DNA of 24,569 bases from CAVPGH01 sp046726955. Its GTDB lineage: Bacteria; Acidobacteriota; Vicinamibacteria; Fen-336. Below, one piece after another: positions 15,256 to 21,990 of the stretch. The stretch's first letter is position 1. The number at the start of each line of letters is the position of its first letter. Location of the stretch: the NCBI GenBank assembly GCA_046726955.1, contig JBKPBQ010000524.1, positions 1-24,569 on the forward strand, read 5' to 3'. Both the position numbers and the translations under genes were made by a program. Under the pieces are notes generated by a model. It was given only the letters and a program-made list of their open reading frames with translations. It did not search any database and was not told where the DNA came from.

Positions 15256-17232
15256 CTAGACCACCTTGAGCAGGACGAGCGTCATGTCGTCGTGCTGCGC
15301 GGCCTCCCCCACGAATGCCCTTATCTCCGCGAGTATGCGCTCCTTCAGCTCCTCGCCGGGAATACCCGCGCCCTGCTCGAGGATCCGGCGCAGGCGCCCC
15401 TCCCCGAAGAGCTCGCTCTCCATGTTCATCGCCTCGGAGAGCCCGTCCGTGAAGAACAGGAAGAGGTCGCCGCTCGCGAGCGGGGTCTCGACCTCCTCGA
15501 GCACCTGCTCGAACCGCGGCCCGCGGTCGATGCCGAGGCCGAGCCCGGGAGGGGCGAGCACGTGCGTCTTCCCGGTGCGCGCCTCGAAGTGGAGGATCGG
15601 GTTGTGGCCGGCCCGGGCGTGCCGCAGCGTCCGCTTCTCGGTGTCCACGACGGCGTAGGTCATGGTCACGAACGACCGGCTGTCCATGTTCGCGGAGAGG
15701 ATGCGGTTGGCCTCGGCGAGCAGGTGCTTCGGCGAGTCGTAGATCCGCGAGAGCGAGAGCACCAGGCCCTTGAGCTCCGCCATGTAGAGGGCGGCGGAGG
15801 TGCCCTTGCCGGAGACGTCGGCGACGAGCAGGCCCATCTTCGTCTCGGAGAGGGGCAAGAGATCGTAGTAGTCGCCTCCGACCTCGGCGGCGGGGAGGCA
15901 GAGCGCGGCCACGCGCAGACCGGCGAGCGTCACCGTCCCCTGGGCCGGGAGGAGGCTCATCTGGATCTCGCGGGCGATGCGCAGCTCCTCCTCCAGGCGG
16001 TCCTTCTCCGCCTGCTCGCGCATGAGCCCGCGGATGCCGCGCGACATGAGGTTGAACGACTCGGCGAGCTCACCGAGCTGGTCGCGCGAGGAGACGGCGA
16101 TCGTCTGGCCGAAGTCTCCGGCCCGAAGCCGCTTGGTGCCGATGGAGAGTGCGTGCACGCTGCCCGTGATCGAGCGGGCGAGGAAGAGCCCGAGGAAGAG
16201 CGCGACCGCGTACATCACGAGGAAGACGCCGCCCACCGCGGCGAGCGCGACCACGAGCATGTCCGCCATGTTGAGGCTGCCCGGCTGCAGCCGGCGGACG
16301 AGCTCCCAGGGCCGGAACTGGAAGGTGAGGGCGTCGAACTCGCGCTCACCGGTCTTCCAGTCCACGCGCTCCGGTGTGGCCACGAAGGCGACGCCCGAGC
16401 GCTTCCCCTCGGCCACGAACGGGGGACGCACCTCGTCGTCGATCTCGATGCGGAGGCCCTTGGTGTCGGCGACCTTGGTGAGCTTCCCGCCGGCGCTCAG
16501 GAGGTGGATCCCCATCCGGCTCTCCAGATCGTCGAAGAGCGCGCCGTCCACCGGGACCTCCAGCACGAGCGTGCGCGTACCCTCCATCCAGGCGCTGCGG
16601 AGGTGCTCGGACTCGCCCACGGGCACGATCGACGAGAAGCTCGGTCCCTTCCACCAATCGGGCAGGCTGTCCGGAGCCCCTCCGCTGGTCGCGAGCGCAC
16701 GGCCACGCTCGAAGAAGGACCAGGCGAGACCCGGATGCCGCTCGGCCAGCGTGCGGAGCCGCTCCTTCAGCGCGGGTACGGGATCCCCCACGGGGAGCCC
16801 GCCGAGGCTCGTGCGCGCCTCCGCGAGGAGGGTCTGTCCGATGCGGTCGATCTCGGCGGTCACGAGGTGCGCGGCCATCAGGTTCAGGAGCAGGATCGAG
16901 GCGATGAAGAAGAAGAGCGTGAGGAGGACGACGGGGACGAGGGCGATGAAGAGGTAGGACAGGAGGAGCTTCGTGCGGATCCGCCAGAGCACGCGCCGCA
17001 GGGCGAAGGCGACGAGGCGAAGGCACCCGACGATCGCGTAGATCCACACCACGAGCCGCGCGATCGTGGTGAGGACGGGGATCTGGAGGCCCACCATTCC
17101 CAGCGCCGCCACGACGAGCGCGACCAGGAGGATGCGGCCGAGCCAGCGCTCGAGCAGGAACGTCCGCAAGCGCCTCGGAAAAGCCGGCCCCACCGGCGCG
17201 GGAGGGGCTTCCATCGCGAACGGCCGGGCCAT
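15256..17232 (-). CDS. Membrane-bound HAMP and PP2C (RsbU/SpoIIE-type) serine phosphatase
   Basis: This is a sensory phosphatase that would dephosphorylate an anti-sigma-factor antagonist or similar protein. From the chosen start it has 658 residues. There are three membrane segments (about 32-51, 55-77, 89-118), a periplasmic region (about 120-320) and a fourth membrane helix (about 322-350). A HAMP linker follows (about 350-400, with DQLGELAESFNLM). The PP2C domain (about 425-658) has EIQMSLLP, GGDYYDL, ADVSGKGTSAA, TDGLSEAMN and DDMTLV, so all metal-binding aspartates are kept. I prefer ATG 17232 because a TGn -10 element lies just before it. ATGs at 17274, 17250 and 17214 are alternatives. 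No anti-sigma or STAS gene is adjacent. Confidence 0.9.
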   Translation of the reverse strand: MARPFAMEAPPAPVGPAFPRRLRTFLLERWLGRILLVALVVAALGMVGLQIPVLTTIARLVVWIYAIVGCLRLVAFALRRVLWRIRTKLLLSYLFIALVPVVLLTLFFFIASILLLNLMAAHLVTAEIDRIGQTLLAEARTSLGGLPVGDPVPALKERLRTLAERHPGLAWSFFERGRALATSGGAPDSLPDWWKGPSFSSIVPVGESEHLRSAWMEGTRTLVLEVPVDGALFDDLESRMGIHLLSAGGKLTKVADTKGLRIEIDDEVRPPFVAEGKRSGVAFVATPERVDWKTGEREFDALTFQFRPWELVRRLQPGSLNMADMLVVALAAVGGVFLVMYAVALFLGLFLARSITGSVHALSIGTKRLRAGDFGQTIAVSSRDQLGELAESFNLMSRGIRGLMREQAEKDRLEEELRIAREIQMSLLPAQGTVTLAGLRVAALCLPAAEVGGDYYDLLPLSETKMGLLVADVSGKGTSAALYMAELKGLVLSLSRIYDSPKHLLAEANRILSANMDSRSFVTMTYAVVDTEKRTLRHARAGHNPILHFEARTGKTHVLAPPGLGLGIDRGPRFEQVLEEVETPLASGDLFLFFTDGLSEAMNMESELFGEGRLRRILEQGAGIPGEELKERILAEIRAFVGEAAQHDDMTLVLLKVV

Positions 17233-17240
17233 CGGGCCGG

Positions 17241-17249
17241 ACTCTAGCA
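17241..17249 (-). promoter_or_regulatory. Candidate extended -10 element for the PP2C phosphatase
   Basis: On the minus strand TGCTAGAGT (17249-17241) has TGn plus TAGAGT. It ends eight bases before ATG 17232, so the transcript would start at or next to the start codon. No good -35 box is present. Confidence 0.35.
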
Positions 17250-17257
17250 TCCCTTCG

Positions 17258-17287
17258 TTGACAGTGCGCGGCACGCCGGGCTAGCTT
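17258..17287 (+). promoter_or_regulatory. Predicted promoter of the envelope operon, leaderless
   Basis: A perfect TTGACA (17258-17263) is followed after 18 bases by TAGCTT (17282-17287), which keeps T1, A2 and T6. Only four bases separate the -10 box from the ATG at 17292, so the RNA would begin at about the start codon. There is no Shine-Dalgarno sequence (CTTTCTG precedes the ATG). Confidence 0.5.
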
Positions 17288-17291
17288 TCTG

Positions 17292-17933
17292 ATGCAGGTA
17301 TCGAAGATGCTCGCCGTAGCTATCGTCCTCGCAACGCTCGCCGCCCCCGATGACCTCAGGCTCATGGGCCTCGTCGTCTCGGGAGCCCCCGACCGGTCCG
17401 TCGCGGTTCTGCGCTCCGGGGGCAAGACTCGCGTGGTGTCGCCGGGCGAGTCGGCCTTCGGGGGCCGGCTCCTCTCGGTCGGACCGCGGGGAGCGTCGCT
17501 CGACTTCGAGGGCGTGCGCGTGGAGCTCGCCCTCTCGACGGCACCCATGCCGGTCGCGGCGGCGCCGCCTCCGCCGGTCCGCGAGCCCGCTCCCGCGGAG
17601 GACGCGTCCGGGGCACCCCGCTCGCTGGACAAGCGCGAGGTCGATCGGCGGCTCAGCCTGGAGATCCCGCGGATCCTCGCGGAGACGACGGCGGTGCCCG
17701 TGATGGAGAACGGACGCGTGACGGGGATCGCGCTCACCCGGATCGCCGAGGGCAGCCTGCTCACCGAGGCCGGCCTCCGCGCCGGCGACGTCCTCACCCA
17801 GATCAACGACACCGTCATCGACGGCCTGCCCACGCTCATCGGCCTCTACCCCCGTCTGCAGAGCGCGCACGAGCTGCACGCGACCGTCCTGCGCAACGGC
17901 GTCCCGGTTTCCATCAGCGTGAACCTCAAGTAG
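17292..17933 (+). CDS. GspC-like PDZ-domain protein
   Basis: This 213-residue envelope protein resembles the periplasmic part of the type II secretion protein GspC. A hydrophobic N-terminus (1-18) precedes an HR-like domain (about 20-82) that begins DLRLMGLVVSGAPDRSVAVL. A Pro/Ala linker (85-105) leads to a C-terminal PDZ domain (about 125-213), with GRVTGIALTRIAEGSLLTEA, GLRAGDVLTQINDTVIDG and VPVSISVNL. GspC links the inner-membrane platform to the secretin. No other gsp gene is near, so this may be an orphan GspC-like adaptor of the operon it heads. The ATG has no ribosome site and probably starts a leaderless mRNA. The stop TAG shares one base with the next GTG. Confidence 0.82.
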   Translation: MQVSKMLAVAIVLATLAAPDDLRLMGLVVSGAPDRSVAVLRSGGKTRVVSPGESAFGGRLLSVGPRGASLDFEGVRVELALSTAPMPVAAAPPPPVREPAPAEDASGAPRSLDKREVDRRLSLEIPRILAETTAVPVMENGRVTGIALTRIAEGSLLTEAGLRAGDVLTQINDTVIDGLPTLIGLYPRLQSAHELHATVLRNGVPVSISVNLK

Positions 17934-20161
17934 TGCGCTTCCTCGGCGCACTCCTGCTCGTGGCCGCCTCTGCCTCCTCGGCGGGAGCCTGGGGCTTCCC
18001 CGGCCACCGCCTCGTGAACGCGCAGGCGACGCACACGCTGCCCGCCCCCTTGCGCGGGCTCTTCGAGAACAACGAGGCCTGGATCAGCGAGCACGCCGTC
18101 GACCCCGACCTCTGGGTCCTCTCCGGACGCGAAGGGGAGCTGCCCAACCACTTCATGAACCTCGACGCCTTCGGCTCGTATCCCTTCTCGGACATCCCGC
18201 TCCTGGAGGCGGACCACCTCGCCCGGTTCGGGGACAAGGCCACCCAGCACGGGCGCGTGCCCTGGCGCGTGGCCGAGGTCTACCGCGACCTCGTGGCCGC
18301 CTTCGCCGCGAAGGACGAGGCGCGCATCCTCGAGAGGGCGGCCGTGCTCGGGCACTACGTGGGCGACGCGCACGTGCCCCTGCACGCCGTCGTCAACTAC
18401 GACGGCCAGCTCACCGGCCAGCTGGGCGTGCACGCGCGCTGGGAGAGCGAGCTCGTGGCCCGGTTCGAGCGGCAGATCGAGGATCGCGTGGAGCCGGGCG
18501 CCGCCGCGCGCGTGGAGGATCCCACCGCCTTCATCTTCGACGTGCTGCGCGACTCGTTCGCGCGCTCCCCGGACACCCTCGTGGCCGACCGCGAGTCGGC
18601 GGGGCCCCGCGACTACGCGGACACGCCCGAGGACGACCGCTACGACGACGCCTACTACTCGCGGCTCTACGAGCGCGAGGGCGACTCGCTGGTGGCCCGG
18701 CTCGACGCCGCCGCCACCGCGCTCGGCTCGCTGTGGCTCTCCGCCTGGGAGGACGCCGGACGCCCCGCCCTCGACGAGGGCTTCCGCTTCCCCTACGTGC
18801 GCGGGGAAACGCGGCTCGTGCTGCTGCGCGTTCCCGTCACCTTCGACGACGCGCTCGGCCGCGGCCAGCTCCCCCAGCTCTCCCGGCTGCGGCAGCGCGG
18901 GTCGGTGGCCCGCGTGGAGGAGATGCCCGCGACGGGAAGCGATCCCCTGTTCCTGGCCGCCGCCCGCCAGGGCGTTCCGTCGGCGACGCTGCTCGTCGCG
19001 GAGGCCCGGCCCTTCACGCCCTACCTCGATGGCAAGCGCTACGGCGCGAACTACGGCCGCTACCTCACGCTCGTGGACGCCGAGGAGTCGCCGCGCATCT
19101 CGTCCGTCGTCTGGACCGAGAAGGACACGACCTTCCGCGACCCCGAGGGCTGGACGGGCGAGGTCCCCGAGGGAGCGCGCGAGTTCGAGGTGTGGACGGA
19201 GGACCAGCCGCTCTACGGCCTTGCCTTCGACGACGGCGAGGACGCGACGCACGGACTGGACACCGTGCTGCTCGCCCCGTCGCGCGACGTGGACGAGGCG
19301 GTGAAGCTCAAGCCGCGCGCCCCCGGGGCGAGCGACGGGTTCGCCTCGCTCCTGGTGCCTACCGCGGCGGGACCGGTCCCCGTCTCCTTCCGGCTCTTCG
19401 CGCTCGGGGCCGACGGCAAGTCGCTGCTCCTCCACCAGGCCGGCGTCCGCGGCTTCGTGTCGAGCCGCGCGCGCGTCGGGAGCGCGGCGGGCGTCCTCGC
19501 GGAGCCGAGCGACGAGGCCTACCTGCGCGGTGACTTCGGGCCGCTGCTCTGGAACGGCGGAGACGGCACCGCGGAGGCGCGCTACGTCGAGACCGCCACC
19601 AACGCGGCGCAGAGCTTCAGCCGCCTCCTCGCCTTCGGCCTCGACAAGACGCGCTGGGAGGTCCTGCTGGCGGAAGTCCCCCCGCCCGGTCCCGCCCTCG
19701 TCGAGTGGCGGAAGCGGATCGAGGCGGGAAAGGACGGAGGCGTCGCCCGCCGCCTGCGGCGCTTCCACGACCAGTACCTGGTGAGCCTCGACGGGATCGT
19801 GGGCGACGTCGCGCGCCAGATCGACGGCCAGACGGCAGTGACACTCCTCACGCCTTCGTCGTTCGTCCTCGCCGGGCCGGGAGTGACTGCGGAGAAGAAC
19901 CTCGGCTCCGTCTCCGCCACGTCCGTGGGGCCTACGCTCGCGACACTTCTGGGATTCGAGCCCGCAACGAGCGACGTCGCGCCGCTGCGCGCCGCGCTCT
20001 CGCGGCTGCCTCCGCCGGCCCCGGCTCGTGGGAAGAAGAAGACGCAGGACGTGGGGGATCCGACACGGCCAGGCGTCGCCCGCCCGACGAAGACGGCGGA
20101 TGACGCGTCCCGCTCCCCGGCACGCCCTCTGCAACACCGGTCCCTCGTGGACCGGCCGTGA
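17933..20161 (+). CDS. Secreted two-domain protein: S1/P1-type zinc hydrolase plus degenerate alkaline-phosphatase-fold domain
   Basis: This is a 742-residue exported protein starting with GTG, which overlaps the upstream stop by one base (TAGTG). A signal peptide (1-19) ends SAGA, leaving Trp20 as the mature N-terminus. That is required in S1/P1 nucleases and zinc phospholipase C, where the N-terminal Trp binds zinc. Other expected ligands are present: His25 (WGFPGH), Asp57/59 (HAVDPD), His73 (NHFMN), His141, Asp145, His151 (HYVGDAHVPLH), His167 and Glu171. The substrate could be nucleic acid or phospholipid. Residues about 285-690 look like the alkaline phosphatase/phosphodiesterase superfamily (GQLPQLSRLRQRG; TSVGPTLATLLGFEP). 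However, the metal-binding Asp-Gly and Asp-His-Gly motifs are missing (TPSS replaces the latter). A basic, Pro-rich tail ends the protein. The domain assignment of the second half is inference. Confidence 0.8.
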   Translation: MRFLGALLLVAASASSAGAWGFPGHRLVNAQATHTLPAPLRGLFENNEAWISEHAVDPDLWVLSGREGELPNHFMNLDAFGSYPFSDIPLLEADHLARFGDKATQHGRVPWRVAEVYRDLVAAFAAKDEARILERAAVLGHYVGDAHVPLHAVVNYDGQLTGQLGVHARWESELVARFERQIEDRVEPGAAARVEDPTAFIFDVLRDSFARSPDTLVADRESAGPRDYADTPEDDRYDDAYYSRLYEREGDSLVARLDAAATALGSLWLSAWEDAGRPALDEGFRFPYVRGETRLVLLRVPVTFDDALGRGQLPQLSRLRQRGSVARVEEMPATGSDPLFLAAARQGVPSATLLVAEARPFTPYLDGKRYGANYGRYLTLVDAEESPRISSVVWTEKDTTFRDPEGWTGEVPEGAREFEVWTEDQPLYGLAFDDGEDATHGLDTVLLAPSRDVDEAVKLKPRAPGASDGFASLLVPTAAGPVPVSFRLFALGADGKSLLLHQAGVRGFVSSRARVGSAAGVLAEPSDEAYLRGDFGPLLWNGGDGTAEARYVETATNAAQSFSRLLAFGLDKTRWEVLLAEVPPPGPALVEWRKRIEAGKDGGVARRLRRFHDQYLVSLDGIVGDVARQIDGQTAVTLLTPSSFVLAGPGVTAEKNLGSVSATSVGPTLATLLGFEPATSDVAPLRAALSRLPPPAPARGKKKTQDVGDPTRPGVARPTKTADDASRSPARPLQHRSLVDRP

Positions 20162-21990
20162 CCATCGGCACTCGTCGGCGCCCCTACCTACGCGTCGTCG
20201 CCCTCACGGCAGCATCCCTCGCTCTCCTGGCCGCGGCCGCGGCTTTCCTCTCGCTCCGAAGCAAGGTCGGCCGCTCGTTCGACGAGGCCGTCGAGCAGGG
20301 CCGCCCCCTGCAGTGGACGCGGCTCGCGGTTCCCCGCGCGGTCTTCGAGCGCTGGGGCGACGGGACGGTCTCGGGAGTCGTCGCGACTCCCACGGGTCTG
20401 CTGACGGCGGGAGGCTCGGGCGTGCGCGCCGGCGGCGACGACCTGTCCGGCGGCCTTCCGACGCTGCGCGCGGGAGCGCTCCGGTCGTGGCGCGGACGGC
20501 CGGTGGTCGCGCTCGAGTCGGGCGGGCTCTTCCGGCGGTCGGGGGACTCGTGGGAGGAAGCGCGATCGGGATACGGGACGCTGCACGTGCGCTGCCTCGA
20601 CGAGTCCGCCAGCGGCGAGCTGCTCGTGGGCGCGCGCGAGGGACTCTTCCGCGCGGCCTGGGGCGGCTCGGAGCTCGAGAGGCTGAGCACGCATCCCGTG
20701 CGCTCGCTCGCCGTCGTTCCGGGCGCCGTGCTCGCGGGCGGCGAAGACGGGCTCTTCCGCGTGGGCGACGGAGCCGCGGGCGGCGACGGAGCCCGCGTCG
20801 AATCCGACGAGACGTGGATCGAGTCGGTGGGCGTCGCGTCCGGACAGGTGTTCGCCGCTACGGCCACCGGCCTTCTCCGCGGCGCGCCTGGAGAGAGGCT
20901 GTCCGCCGTCGCGGGAGGCGAGGAGGTCGCGGCGGGCGTCGTGCACGAGGGGGCCTTCTGGACCACGACGACTCCCCCCGGTTCGCTCGTCCGGCGCTTC
21001 GACGCGTCGGCTTCCGTCCACGCGGAGCGTCTGCCCGCGACGGTGCTTCTCCTCATCGCCTCCGAAGGCACGCTCTTCGCCGACACGCCCGACGGCCTCT
21101 TCCGGCGCGACGCGGCCGGCTGGCGTCTCGCGGTGGCGCGTCCGCCCGCGCTGCCCGCCGGATCGGCCCACATCTCCGCGCTGTCCTTCCTCGGCTCGCG
21201 AATCGTGGCGGGAGTCTTCGGCGGCGGTCTCGTCGTCGCCGACGGCAAGGGCCTCGCGTGGCGAGAGGTGCCCGGCTCCGCCGCCTGGGGGATAAACGCG
21301 CTCCTTCCCGCAGGGGGCACGATGTTCGTGGCGAGCTTGCGCGGAGCGGCCCGCTTCGACGGCGAGCGTCTCACGGCGCTTGCCGGTCCGGGCGCCGCCT
21401 TCTCGCTCGCGGCCACGCGCGAGGGCGTCGCCATCGGCTACGCGCAGGGTGTCCTCCTGCCCGGCGCGTCGCTCGTGTCCGCGTTTCACGGGCTGCCCGG
21501 CAACCAGGCGACCGCTCTCGCCTCGGGAGAGAGCCTGTTCGTGGGGACTCCCTCCGGCCTCGGCGCGCTCGACGGCCGCCGCGTGCGCTGGCGCGCCACC
21601 GGCAACGAGGGCCACCTGCCGCATCCGTGGGTCCAGGCCCTCCTCGTCACCGACGCGGCGCTCTACGTCGGGACGTACGGCGGCGGTCTCGCGCGGCGCG
21701 CGCGTGTGCAGGGGACACGGGACCGCGCGGAGCTCCAGCCCTTCCCGGAAACCGACGGCGTGAAGACGAGCGCGGGCGCGCTCGTCGAGGCCGAGGGACG
21801 CGTCTTCGCCGGCACCGAGGGACGCGGTCTCTGGCGGCTCCGCGCGGACGGAGAGCGGTTCGAGCCGCTCGCGCTGCCCTTGCCCTCGCCGCGCGTCACC
21901 GCGCTCGCGGCGCGCGCGGGCGAGCTATGGGTGGGAACGGACGAAGGGCTCGTCCGCCTGCCCCTCCCCGCTCTCGGAAACGCCCAGTGA
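20158..21990 (+). CDS. Membrane-anchored beta-propeller protein
   Basis: This 610-residue protein has one N-terminal membrane helix (about 11-33) after a basic MTIGTRRRPY. The rest of the chain repeats a pattern of about 40 residues, 'vGT..GLfR..g..W', about ten to twelve times. Examples are SGGLFRRSGDSW, AREGLFRAAW, EDGLFRVGDG, PDGLFRRDAAGW, GRGLWRLRADG and TDEGLVRLPL. This is the signature of two-component-regulator-type propeller repeats, probably one or two propellers in the periplasm. No kinase or enzyme domain follows, so it is probably a binding or scaffold protein. It starts with GTG in a GTGA overlap with the previous stop and has no strong ribosome site. Function is unknown. Confidence 0.78.
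   Translation: MTIGTRRRPYLRVVALTAASLALLAAAAAFLSLRSKVGRSFDEAVEQGRPLQWTRLAVPRAVFERWGDGTVSGVVATPTGLLTAGGSGVRAGGDDLSGGLPTLRAGALRSWRGRPVVALESGGLFRRSGDSWEEARSGYGTLHVRCLDESASGELLVGAREGLFRAAWGGSELERLSTHPVRSLAVVPGAVLAGGEDGLFRVGDGAAGGDGARVESDETWIESVGVASGQVFAATATGLLRGAPGERLSAVAGGEEVAAGVVHEGAFWTTTTPPGSLVRRFDASASVHAERLPATVLLLIASEGTLFADTPDGLFRRDAAGWRLAVARPPALPAGSAHISALSFLGSRIVAGVFGGGLVVADGKGLAWREVPGSAAWGINALLPAGGTMFVASLRGAARFDGERLTALAGPGAAFSLAATREGVAIGYAQGVLLPGASLVSAFHGLPGNQATALASGESLFVGTPSGLGALDGRRVRWRATGNEGHLPHPWVQALLVTDAALYVGTYGGGLARRARVQGTRDRAELQPFPETDGVKTSAGALVEAEGRVFAGTEGRGLWRLRADGERFEPLALPLPSPRVTALAARAGELWVGTDEGLVRLPLPALGNAQ

Noticed and set aside
17233..17274. N-terminal extension of the PP2C phosphatase to ATG 17274.
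   Set aside because: The extra 14 residues overlap the predicted promoter of the divergent operon and have no ribosome site at useful spacing. It remains possible and is noted in the gene entry.
17846..20137. Antisense 763-codon open frame opposite the S1/P1-type gene.
   Set aside because: It is the reverse-strand shadow of a gene with clear motifs, and its translation is His/Arg/Val-rich without any recognisable domain.
20028..21986. Very long open frame upstream of, and in frame with, the VIT/vWA gene (would make a 1420-residue protein).
   Set aside because: The first 653 codons lie over the propeller gene in another frame and give an Arg/Gly-rich, non-domain sequence. A signal peptide begins exactly at GTG 21987. 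The extension reflects lack of stops in GC-rich DNA.
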